Of a DNA stretch of 49,705 bases, positions 1 through 8,048 are shown piece after piece. Location: the IMG/VR virus record IMGVR_UViG_3300036791_001655, positions 1 through 49,705 of that record, one strand, 5' to 3'. This stretch comes from a virus. The first letter of the stretch is position 1, and the number at the start of each line of letters is the position of its first letter. The translations under genes were made by a program, and so were the position numbers. The notes below the pieces were generated by a model. The model searched no databases and was not told the DNA's origin. It worked only from the letters and a program-made list of their open reading frames with translations.

Positions 1-308
1 TCGCCGGGATCCAATACGGGATCCACTGCGCCGGAACCGGAACCCCGGGCACTTGTAACGCTCTTTTGTGGGGGACATTGGCCGCAGCAACTGCTGATAA
101 ACAGACAATCAATGCAATCGATACTCCCGGCACAGCTCTCTTGACCGGCCCTGGATCAGGCCCGGATATGACCGGCACGGTCGAGATCAACGGCTGGGTC
201 ACAACCCCTGGAAGCGGTACGGTTACCATTTCATTGCAGCATCTGAAAGTGGTGAGCGGGACAAGCAAGGTCAAAATCGGTTCCATTTTGCGTTACCGGA
301 AAGCATAA
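1..308 (+). CDS. Tail fibre-like protein, C-terminal part (gene runs across the window joint)
   Basis: The frame is already open at base 1 (first full codon at base 3) and ends with TAA at 306-308, so this is the 3' end of a gene. The open gene at 49039-49705 leaves one unpaired base that completes the first codon here, giving one protein of about 325 residues if the ends are joined. The residues are rich in G, T, S and V and read as short beta strands, for example GTVEINGWVTTPGSGTVTIS, as in tail fibre or receptor-binding modules. The next fibre gene starts 8 bases later. A TTG at 66 could serve as a start but has no convincing ribosome site. Function beyond tail structure is inference. Confidence 0.7.
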   Translation, partial: AGIQYGIHCAGTGTPGTCNALLWGTLAAATADKQTINAIDTPGTALLTGPGSGPDMTGTVEINGWVTTPGSGTVTISLQHLKVVSGTSKVKIGSILRYRKA

Positions 309-316
309 AACAGCTC

Positions 317-2464
317 ATGGGCGAATTAGTCGTTACCACAGAAGGCGATAGTCCAGCCCAATTCCTCGATACAACGACAAGTGTTGAAAGCGGCGATCAA
401 TACCTCGATTTTATTATTCCCCCGGGGACGATCCAAGACGCGATCGTTGAGCAGGTCGCTCATGGGCTTTCCGTTGAAAATGTAGTTCGTTTTAACGGCA
501 CCATCTTTGTCTTGGCCAAGGCCGATACACCTGAGCACGCCGAAGTCGCCGGGATCGTTATCGCTGTCCCAAGCCCCGATATTTTCTATCTTCATTGCAT
601 CGGCCCAATGGAGTTTGGTTCCCTCATCCCGGGGAGCGTTTATTTCCTGAGTAACACGACAGCGGGTCTTTTGACGGCTGATGAACCCTCTGATGTCGGG
701 GACATTTCCAAGCCGCTCTTGATTGCCTGCGGGCCGACTACCGGTTACTTCTTTAACTTTCGCGGGATGGTTAACGAAGGGGCGGTGGACTTGTCCACCA
801 TCCCCGGGCAAATCGATCCTTCAACTCAGCTTCCTCCGCTCGGGGCTAATCCAGCGGTCAACGTCACTCTGAGCGTTCAGAACGGAAGTCCGACTACCAT
901 AACTTACATCCGAAGCGATGCCGCCCCTGCGCTCAGTCAGGCAATCGTTCCGTCTTGGACGGGATTCCATACCTTCAAAGGAGGGATCGGACTTGGCGCA
1001 AACAGTACCCCGCCACCTTTGACCGGCGACCTTAACGATTATGCCTTGGCTTCGGGAGCTATCACTATCCTGCGACTGGATGCGGGCGGGGCGGATCGCA
1101 ACTTTACCGGGATCGCCGGAGGCGGGGTCAACGGGCGCATTCTCTGGATCACCAATATCGGTGCGACCAACAACATCACATTGCGTACCTTGAATTCCGG
1201 TTCGTTGGCCGCTAATCAGTTTGATCTTCCTAACGATGTTGTTCTGACGCCCCACGGCGGGATCGTGCTCCTTTACGACGCTCAACCGGGCGCACTGAAA
1301 TGGAAAGCATTTGGACGAGCGGTGGCAAACACTGGGGTCACTCCAGGCACCTATGATCCGGCAGCAATCACGGTCGGATCGGATGGGCGGATCATTTCAG
1401 CTTCCTCTTCCGCCGGATCGGGAGTTCCGACAAGTCGCACCCTGACGATCAATGGCACCGCGTTTGATTTAAGTGCTAATCGATTGTGGATCGTGGGTGA
1501 TGCCCTCGTTGCCAATCCGCTGTCCCAATTTGCTCCCACCACTTCAGCGCAACTGGCTGGGATAATTTCGGATAAGACCGGCTCTGGGCCAGCTGTGTTT
1601 GGGACTTCTCCCAATATTATTACTCCTACCGGAATCGTACGGGGAGATGTCGGGTTAGGAAATGTCACCAATGATGCACAAATCAAGGCCAGTAACTTTC
1701 CGGCTTCTTCGGTTGATTCAGAAGTTGCCTTGTTCAATGGGACTGCTGGTAATTCACTCAAGAGATCGGCTTTGACCGGAATTGTGAAACTAACCAGCGG
1801 TGTTCAAGGTGCTGCCCTCCCCGGGGATTTCCCGATACTCAACCAGAATACAACCGGCAGTGCCGGCAGCGCAGCAACCCTAACTACCCCGCGCAACATC
1901 AATCAGGTCGCCTTCGACGGCAGCGCCAATATTGTCACGCCAGCAATAGGGGCGGCAGGAACAGAACTGCGCTCTGATGGCACGAACTGGAACGCCTCAC
2001 CCTTTACTTTAGCACTGCCCGGATCGGCGATGAACCGATTATTTTCTGATGGCACGAACTGGGTTGCCCTCAGGAATTATGCGCCCATTGCTCTACCTTC
2101 CGCGACAGTCAGTATCCTCACTGCTGGAACACCCGCTGATGTTACCACAATCACGATTCCACCTTGGATTACGCGCTGGACATTCGTAAATTCCGCAGGA
2201 AACCTTTGTATTTTTGCCAACACGGCTGCGGGAACGATGGCTGCGGGAGTGGTGCAGTTCAGAACTGCTGCTACGGGTGGAGGAGTAGCCCTTAATTCCA
2301 CCGCGCTGGCTCCTCCGGTAACTGCTAACTCATTCACTAATAGCGGAGGGACGGCCACAACATCCACATTCACGGTTTCCACAATATTTGTGAATCAAAC
2401 CGTTAATAGCGCCAACGCTGGAACAGTCACATTTTATGTGGCGATCATCCCAATAGGATTTTAA
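317..2464 (+). CDS. Large tail fibre protein
   Basis: This 715-residue protein has low-complexity, beta-rich composition and several elements typical of phage tail fibres. The motif DVGLGNVTNDAQ near the middle belongs to the GLGNV repeat seen in many fibre shafts, and the downstream stretch GSAATLTTPRNINQVAFDG resembles fibre segments that precede trimerising ends. DGRIISASS is another typical fibre motif. The N-terminal 150 residues are less repetitive and probably attach the fibre to the virion. It lies between the joint-spanning tail gene and a tailspike, with 4 bases to the next start, so the three are likely co-translated. Exact receptor and trimer structure are not visible. Confidence 0.8.
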   Translation: MGELVVTTEGDSPAQFLDTTTSVESGDQYLDFIIPPGTIQDAIVEQVAHGLSVENVVRFNGTIFVLAKADTPEHAEVAGIVIAVPSPDIFYLHCIGPMEFGSLIPGSVYFLSNTTAGLLTADEPSDVGDISKPLLIACGPTTGYFFNFRGMVNEGAVDLSTIPGQIDPSTQLPPLGANPAVNVTLSVQNGSPTTITYIRSDAAPALSQAIVPSWTGFHTFKGGIGLGANSTPPPLTGDLNDYALASGAITILRLDAGGADRNFTGIAGGGVNGRILWITNIGATNNITLRTLNSGSLAANQFDLPNDVVLTPHGGIVLLYDAQPGALKWKAFGRAVANTGVTPGTYDPAAITVGSDGRIISASSSAGSGVPTSRTLTINGTAFDLSANRLWIVGDALVANPLSQFAPTTSAQLAGIISDKTGSGPAVFGTSPNIITPTGIVRGDVGLGNVTNDAQIKASNFPASSVDSEVALFNGTAGNSLKRSALTGIVKLTSGVQGAALPGDFPILNQNTTGSAGSAATLTTPRNINQVAFDGSANIVTPAIGAAGTELRSDGTNWNASPFTLALPGSAMNRLFSDGTNWVALRNYAPIALPSATVSILTAGTPADVTTITIPPWITRWTFVNSAGNLCIFANTAAGTMAAGVVQFRTAATGGGVALNSTALAPPVTANSFTNSGGTATTSTFTVSTIFVNQTVNSANAGTVTFYVAIIPIGF

Positions 2465-2468
2465 GCTT

Positions 2469-4787
2469 ATGGGATTTTCCACATTTAATCCAGGCGGAGG
2501 AAGCGGCGGCGGTGGTGCTCAGACTGTTCTTAATATGGTTAACCCGATGGACTACGGCGCGTTTGCCGATGGAACTAATCACGCCATAACCGCCCAGGAC
2601 ATTGCCGCTCATACCGGTGGCGGCGAAAAACTCTGGGTTGGAACAATCGTCCGGCAAGTGACCGATGGCGTGACAACGAGCGGCTCACGCACGATCACTT
2701 CCGCGACAGCCAATTTTACCAGTGCCGATGTCGGGCAACGGATCGAGGGAGCGGGACTTCCGGCAGGCTCGCGGATTTCAGCGGTTTTTCCTGCAGACCC
2801 TACCATGGCCACGGTTAACGTGTTTGGATTTGAAGCGACCGCGACCGCTACCGGGGTGACGTTCTCTATTGGCGATTATATAGCTGGCGATCAGTGGGAT
2901 TACGTGGCGCTGCAAGAAGCCATCTTTGCCGCGTTCCAGAACAGTACAAGCATTCCAAATAAGAACAACCGCTGGCTTAATAAGCAGCTTTACATTCCCG
3001 CTGGCCGCTACCGGGTCAATAAGCCGCCGACCATGTATGAGGTTGAAGGCGGCGTTGTCTTTGGTGACGGTCGGCTGACGACTCAAATCGCCACGATCCG
3101 GGCGCAGTATGCGGCTTGGGAATGTAACGGTCTTTGGTTCACCCAGTTCACCGGCATCCAATGGTTTGCCGGTAACGGGGACAAAACAGATCGGCTGCCC
3201 CTCTTTGACGTAGACGGTCACTGGGACGGTTTGCACCTGCTGGGGATTCAAGGCAACACATGGAAGGATTGTCACTGGGACGCTTCTTTTACCATGAGTC
3301 CGCTATTTTCGATGTGCCGTCACGGCACCAATAGCCAAGGCAGCGAAAACCTATGGCTTGACTGCCACTTTAATAACCCCGGTGCTTATGATCCCATAGC
3401 TAACCGAAAGTCGGGAACCGCGTTCATTAACTCCACTTTTAATGCGCTTCAAAATACTTTCATTGGCGGCAATTTTACCCAGCACATTGAAGGAGTGCTG
3501 GTCGCTGCGGGTTCGATAAACATGCTTTCGGTCGGGTTTCAGGCAATCAAACCCGATCAAATAGATTACAACGGTTTCGACGTTCATCAGAACAATAGCG
3601 CCAATGGACACGTTTCGATGGCGCATTGTCGAAGCGAGTCCTTGAAAATGCTTTCGTGCTTTAACGGATCGGTTACGACGCTAGATAGCATGGCTTTTGA
3701 CTCTGCCGCGCCTAATGGAGTCTGGGTACATGGTCATCCTTATACCCTTGGACAGATCACTCAAGGAATCACGGGCGGGAACGGCAACGGACATCTCCAC
3801 ATTTGCTGGCAGGCTGGCACAAGCGGCGCAGCCGAGCCTGTCTGGAATGACAGTTTTGGAGCTTCCGGGACAAACGGTTTCACAAGAGAAATGCAGGACG
3901 CTGTTATGAGCGTAGGTTCTACCAACGTCAATTCGCCCGGGGGCGGATTCGGTGGGGAAGGCAGTTTTGCCGTGGGGAAAGCGGTCATGGTGGTCGCCGC
4001 AGGGCCGTCCAAGGCCAACCTTTACGCAACCTGCACCGCATTTATCGATGGCAACAACATCACCATTGACACCGCCGCTTCGACCGCAGTCGGGGCTGCT
4101 CGCTGCATTATCGGCCCAAAAACGATCGATGGAACCGCGATCTGGATGCATGACGAGTATTGTGAGGCGGACTTAAATTCTCCAACATTTGTTCGGAACT
4201 GCTCTTTTCGGTGGGGATACATCCGTGCCAACGGAGGCGGTCTGTCGGCGACAGGTGACGCTTATTGGCCCGTTAAATTCGACGGCTGCAACTTCGCAAG
4301 GGCCGATGCGCTTAACGCTTCCGGGATGATTAACTCGCCAATCAGCGGTGTGTTTACCTTTCCGGTCGTTACAACCCAGGACGGGAAACAATACACAAAC
4401 AATCATCTTACCCTCAATGGGGGCTATAACGATGGACAGCTCATGGGACGAATCGCGCCTCCTTCACGCGCGATCGCCCTCACCACAACCTCCGGCACGA
4501 TCAATATGACCACAATGAGCCGGGCTGTTTATACCCTGACCCCGACCGGTGATTGCACGATCAATTCGACCAGCGCAGCAGCCAACGCCAGCGCGGGCGG
4601 GGAAGCGGCTACCTTTATTATCACGACCAGTGGCACTATTTCGCGCAACATCACTTTTGGCACCAATTTTATCTCCGCCGGGGTGCTTGCCACCGGAACT
4701 GTCTCAGGCAAAAGATGGACGGTCAGTTTCAAGCTTTTTACCGACCAGATTACCTGGGTTGAAATCTGCCGAAACGGGCCAATGTGA
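2469..4787 (+). CDS. Tailspike with pectate-lyase-like beta-helix
   Basis: This is a 772-residue protein. After a glycine-rich leader (GGGSGGGG, residues 9-18) comes MDYGAFADGTN, the usual opening of pectate-lyase-3 right-handed beta-helix domains in phage tailspikes, followed by QLYIPAGRYRV, the next conserved block of that family. The body continues with short repeating strands as expected of a parallel beta-helix. The last 100 residues are T, S and I rich and may be a separate trimer tip. Such proteins bind and often cleave host polysaccharide. Active-site residues cannot be assigned without a structure, so depolymerase activity is inferred from family and position. Confidence 0.8.
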   Translation: MGFSTFNPGGGSGGGGAQTVLNMVNPMDYGAFADGTNHAITAQDIAAHTGGGEKLWVGTIVRQVTDGVTTSGSRTITSATANFTSADVGQRIEGAGLPAGSRISAVFPADPTMATVNVFGFEATATATGVTFSIGDYIAGDQWDYVALQEAIFAAFQNSTSIPNKNNRWLNKQLYIPAGRYRVNKPPTMYEVEGGVVFGDGRLTTQIATIRAQYAAWECNGLWFTQFTGIQWFAGNGDKTDRLPLFDVDGHWDGLHLLGIQGNTWKDCHWDASFTMSPLFSMCRHGTNSQGSENLWLDCHFNNPGAYDPIANRKSGTAFINSTFNALQNTFIGGNFTQHIEGVLVAAGSINMLSVGFQAIKPDQIDYNGFDVHQNNSANGHVSMAHCRSESLKMLSCFNGSVTTLDSMAFDSAAPNGVWVHGHPYTLGQITQGITGGNGNGHLHICWQAGTSGAAEPVWNDSFGASGTNGFTREMQDAVMSVGSTNVNSPGGGFGGEGSFAVGKAVMVVAAGPSKANLYATCTAFIDGNNITIDTAASTAVGAARCIIGPKTIDGTAIWMHDEYCEADLNSPTFVRNCSFRWGYIRANGGGLSATGDAYWPVKFDGCNFARADALNASGMINSPISGVFTFPVVTTQDGKQYTNNHLTLNGGYNDGQLMGRIAPPSRAIALTTTSGTINMTTMSRAVYTLTPTGDCTINSTSAAANASAGGEAATFIITTSGTISRNITFGTNFISAGVLATGTVSGKRWTVSFKLFTDQITWVEICRNGPM

Positions 4788-4799
4788 AATGAAGCTCTT

Positions 4800-5093
4800 A
4801 TGATCCGTGAACCTATCTGGAGAACAGTGCTTAATTGGACTGCTGTTATCACTTTTTTTGCGCTGCCCGTAATTCTTTTCGTAACCCAGGTCTGGGTTTA
4901 CCCTAATCTTGAACAGGAAAAAGCGCACCTGGATTATCTACGCGAATTTATGCGGAACGTCACCTTTTTGGTCTTTGGGTTAGCAGGATTAAAAACGTGG
5001 GAAGTCATAAGGGCAAACGGCAAAGAAGGAAAACAAGAGCCATCGCAGCAACCTCAAGGGCAACCTGCACCGCGCGCACCACGCACCGTATGA
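4800..5093 (+). CDS. Small membrane protein, holin candidate
   Basis: This 97-residue protein has a hydrophobic segment at about residues 12-33 and a second at about 51-66 (FLVFGLAGL), with a charged, Q and P rich tail. Size, two membrane segments and a hydrophilic C-terminus fit a class II holin. It sits directly before a GH75 cell-wall enzyme candidate and overlaps it by four bases (ATGA at 5090-5093), the usual holin-lysin arrangement. The start is the ATG 12 bases after the tailspike stop. The holin call rests on topology and neighbourhood, not on a recognised family motif. Confidence 0.6.
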   Translation: MIREPIWRTVLNWTAVITFFALPVILFVTQVWVYPNLEQEKAHLDYLREFMRNVTFLVFGLAGLKTWEVIRANGKEGKQEPSQQPQGQPAPRAPRTV

Positions 5094-5593
5094 ACGAAAA
5101 ACCAGTTAAGTTACCCAGTCTCAAGCTGCTCCTCGGCATCGACGGTGTGGTTATTATGACCAATGAAGACAACACTTATCTGCAATACATTTCCGATCTG
5201 GATATTTGCAACGATGGCAGCGGCCCCGCACACGGTGACCAGCATCATCAAAGTCAGACCGCCTATTACAACGGCGGTAAATATCTCAACGCTGACAAGG
5301 ACAAATACATCGTCATCCCGCCGCAAATTCGCAGCATGATTGTCCCAGTTGTCATGGGTTGTCAGGGCAAAGTCACGAATCTAAGAACGAACGTGGAAAG
5401 CGCCGGGGTGGTCGGCGACATCGGCCCGGACGACAAAACCGGTGAGGCTGCTTATTGCCTCGCTAAAGCAATCAATCCAGCCGTTAAGCATAACAGCGGC
5501 GATTTAACCCGTGGTTATCTCTACGAAATTTTTCCCGGCACTCCGGCAGTTGTTGACGGGAAGCACTATAGACTTGAACCAGCTTCAACATGA
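5090..5593 (+). CDS. GH75 chitosanase-like glycoside hydrolase, likely endolysin
   Basis: Using the ATG at 5090, which overlaps the holin stop as ATGA, the protein is 167 residues. It carries the blocks of the fungal-type chitosanase family GH75: an acidic DLD at residues 36-38, YIVIPPQI at 73-80, and VVGDIGPDDKTGEAA at 107-121 with D110 and E119. GH75 enzymes cleave beta-1,4 linked glucosamine polymers. In a phage, next to a holin candidate, the natural substrate would be the host wall. No signal peptide is visible, consistent with holin-dependent release. A longer reading from 4997 would only overlap the holin gene. Family assignment is fairly sure; the lysis role is inference. Confidence 0.72.
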   Translation: MNEKPVKLPSLKLLLGIDGVVIMTNEDNTYLQYISDLDICNDGSGPAHGDQHHQSQTAYYNGGKYLNADKDKYIVIPPQIRSMIVPVVMGCQGKVTNLRTNVESAGVVGDIGPDDKTGEAAYCLAKAINPAVKHNSGDLTRGYLYEIFPGTPAVVDGKHYRLEPAST

Positions 5594-6102
5594 AGAAGAA
5601 AAAACAACCCAAACCCAAACAACAAACAGCAATAGAAAGAAAAGAAGAAATGAAATCAATGTTAGCAATTATCACTGAAGTAGCCGGAGGAGCCGGTCTC
5701 AAACCGAGTCATCCGATTGTCATTCCGCCAGGCAGCACAGTGCCCCCCGGTATCTGGGGCGGAGCGGGTGAACCCTTCCCGACAAATCCAATCGTCATTC
5801 CGCCAGACGGGCCGCCAATCATCATTTGGGGCGGGCCGCCTTCCTATGTCGATATTGGCGGGCCAGCGCCACAGCCCAAACCGGAACACCCGATCGTGAT
5901 TCCACCGGGCATCCCAACCGAGCCAGTCCCACCGGGATTTTGGGGCGGTACGGCGGAGCCGTTTCCCACACCGCCGATCGTGATTCCGCCCGGCTCAGAT
6001 CTGCCGAAGAAATTCACGGTGATCGTGAAGACAGATGAAGGTTGGGTCAAAATGGATTTCGTGCCGGGCGGCAAACCGCCCACGACATCCGGCCCAAAAT
6101 AA
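5590..6102 (+). CDS. Proline-rich repeat protein
   Basis: This 170-residue protein starts with a very lysine-rich segment, then carries four imperfect repeats built on PIVIPP(G/D) followed, after a spacer, by a WGG unit (WGGAGEPFPT, WGGTAEPFPT). It ends in a short non-repetitive segment (KFTVIVKTDEGWVKMDF). The start overlaps the GH75 stop as ATGA, and an internal ATG at 5650 is an alternative start just before the repeats. Similar proline-rich proteins occur near lysis genes in other podophages as far as I recall, but I know of no function. It could be a structural or a lysis accessory protein. Confidence 0.65.
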   Translation: MKKKKQPKPKQQTAIERKEEMKSMLAIITEVAGGAGLKPSHPIVIPPGSTVPPGIWGGAGEPFPTNPIVIPPDGPPIIIWGGPPSYVDIGGPAPQPKPEHPIVIPPGIPTEPVPPGFWGGTAEPFPTPPIVIPPGSDLPKKFTVIVKTDEGWVKMDFVPGGKPPTTSGPK

Positions 6103-6103
6103 C

Positions 6104-6331
6104 ATGCACATATTACCAATAGCAATAGCAGTCGGCGGTCATGGGCTGGTGGGAATCCTCATCACTTTCCTTGCGATGATCGTCGTCCTTGCCGTGATAG
6201 CGGGGCTAATCTGGGCCATCGAAACCTGGATTATCAAAGCCCCACTTCCGGCAATGATCCGGCTGGTGATCGGGTTGATCCTGATTCTCCTGGTCGTCAT
6301 CTGGGCGCTACAGCAATTCGGAGGAGGGTAA
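6104..6331 (+). CDS. Small two-segment membrane protein
   Basis: Starting at the ATG at 6104, two bases after the previous stop, the protein is 75 residues. Two long hydrophobic stretches (about residues 8-43 and 52-71) are split by a short polar turn containing KAPLPAM. The protein is almost entirely membrane. It may be a second holin, an antiholin or a small virion membrane protein. Its stop overlaps the next start (TAATG at 6329-6333), and an AGGAGGG just before the stop is a strong ribosome site for the next gene. No family recognised. Confidence 0.6.
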   Translation: MHILPIAIAVGGHGLVGILITFLAMIVVLAVIAGLIWAIETWIIKAPLPAMIRLVIGLILILLVVIWALQQFGGG

Positions 6332-6666
6332 TGAATGGGATAGACATCTTTAACCCTGATCCATCGCAGTATCGTCTGCCGCCTCCACCGGCAACGACCT
6401 CGGTAGATCTATTCAATCCTGATCCGTCGCAGTATAGTCTGGGTGATTCCCCGGCGATGACTGCGGCGGATCGCCAGATTAGCCAGATGAACCAGCAGCT
6501 CTGGCATCCTCAGAACGAGGATGATTATCATTTAATTCCTGCCGGAGCCTATTTTGTTGATCCGCAAGACTATCAGATCTACCAGAAAGAGCCGGAGGAG
6601 TCACCGCAGCAGCAGCAACGACAACCACAGCAACAACAGCAGCAACAGAGAGGAATTTTAGTCTAA
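6331..6666 (+). CDS. Hypothetical protein with duplicated N-terminal motif and polyglutamine tail
   Basis: This is a 111-residue protein. Two copies of a short motif, (I/L)FNPDPSQY, lie in the first 35 residues, and the C-terminus has runs of glutamine (QQQQQQQR). The composition suggests a disordered protein. It is coupled to both neighbours by overlapping stop and start codons (6331 and 6666) and precedes another proline and glycine rich protein, so it probably belongs to the virion assembly set. Function unknown. Confidence 0.6.
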   Translation: MNGIDIFNPDPSQYRLPPPPATTSVDLFNPDPSQYSLGDSPAMTAADRQISQMNQQLWHPQNEDDYHLIPAGAYFVDPQDYQIYQKEPEESPQQQQRQPQQQQQQQRGILV

Positions 6667-8048
6667 TGCCTTCACCCTGGAACCAGGAATTTTGGCGGAG
6701 ACAGGGTAGTAGTCCGGCTGCCCGAAGGGCACTTCCGCCTAACGTGCCAACGAGAAGGGCGCTTCCTGCTCCTCCTACGCCATCGAGAAGGGCACTTCCG
6801 ACTACTGGACAGGATCTTCGGCGTATCCAGCAAACAGCCGCTGCACAGACTGCTGTGGCACAGTCGGGGCAGCCGCTTAATGTTAGAACGACCGGTTACA
6901 GTGGCGTCCCGGGTGTTGACCCGCTCACCGGCGGCGGGCCGACAGACCGGCTGGGTAATCCGCTTCAAGTTTTTGGCGATCCTAATGCTCCTTTTGCGAC
7001 TGTGGCCGGAAATCCCAATCTCTATCCTTATGGCACGCCTTTAATTAGCCCTCAGTTTCCAAACCAACAATTCAGTTTCCGCGACACAGGAACAGCCCGC
7101 GGGATCCGGGCCGGAACAACAATCGATATTGCCACCGGATCTGGGGAGCAGATGTTTTCGCCGCAGGTTAATCAGCCTAATGTCCAGTTTTCCCCGGGGT
7201 ATGTAACTGGCCCGGCTACGCCCGGGGTTGTGAACCAACCGCTTTACCCAGCCGGAACCGTTGCCACTCCCCAGACACCGCTTGTGACCGGAGATATTAA
7301 CACTCTTTTGTATGGACAATATGGAAATCCGTTTGCTCAGCCTACCCAGCTCAATCTTGGATTTGATCCCTCGACCGCTCCACAGGGACTGGGCTTTGAT
7401 ACTTCCTTTGGTTACGATCTTCCTCCTCCGCCTGATACCGGAGCGCCGGGAGGATTTACCCCGGGTATTGAGCAGCCGCCTCTGACAATGGCGACACCTG
7501 ATCTGTCTAATCTGCCGCCGAGCGCGCTCCAGGCGTCCAATGTTCCTGGTGGCGCGCTTTCAATGACTGATCCAGGGCAGATTCCTTCCGTCGAGGTTGG
7601 TGGTGGTGGGCCTATTGGTTCAGCTCCCAGTGGAGCTTCCAATTACAATTATTCTCCTGGCCCAGGCGGAAGCACCTACGTTTACGACGCCAACTGGAAC
7701 TATGTTGACACGATCCCTGGAACTCAAACTCCGACTCCAGAAACGACTCCTCCAACTCCTTCGACAACGGATATTCCTTCTGCTCCAGCTCTGCCGGTTT
7801 CCGATGTGACCAGTGGCTCACCTTATAGCGGTCAAACCCCTTTGACCTCCTTCGCTCCCGTCCAACCGGCAACCATAGGAACCGGATCTTTTTATGGTGG
7901 CGGGACAAATTTCGGGAGTGCTTCGGGAGGACTCTATGGCGGGCTGGAAGGTGGACTTTCAACGGGGTCAGTTGGTGGTTTTAGTGGTGCAATGAGCATA
8001 GGATGGGGCGGGGGCGGAGGGAGTGCTCCTACTGTCAGGTATTTGTAA
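6666..8048 (+). CDS. Proline- and glycine-rich probable virion protein
   Basis: This is a 460-residue protein of strongly biased composition. The first 45 residues hold three RRALP repeats. The middle is P, G, T and Q rich, and the last 80 residues are G and S rich (GGGTNFGSASGGLYGGLEGG). No catalytic motif is visible. It overlaps the previous gene by one base and the next by one base, so it is part of the late structural operon. A disordered structural or internal virion protein is the likeliest reading. Function unknown. Confidence 0.65.
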   Translation: MPSPWNQEFWRRQGSSPAARRALPPNVPTRRALPAPPTPSRRALPTTGQDLRRIQQTAAAQTAVAQSGQPLNVRTTGYSGVPGVDPLTGGGPTDRLGNPLQVFGDPNAPFATVAGNPNLYPYGTPLISPQFPNQQFSFRDTGTARGIRAGTTIDIATGSGEQMFSPQVNQPNVQFSPGYVTGPATPGVVNQPLYPAGTVATPQTPLVTGDINTLLYGQYGNPFAQPTQLNLGFDPSTAPQGLGFDTSFGYDLPPPPDTGAPGGFTPGIEQPPLTMATPDLSNLPPSALQASNVPGGALSMTDPGQIPSVEVGGGGPIGSAPSGASNYNYSPGPGGSTYVYDANWNYVDTIPGTQTPTPETTPPTPSTTDIPSAPALPVSDVTSGSPYSGQTPLTSFAPVQPATIGTGSFYGGGTNFGSASGGLYGGLEGGLSTGSVGGFSGAMSIGWGGGGGSAPTVRYL

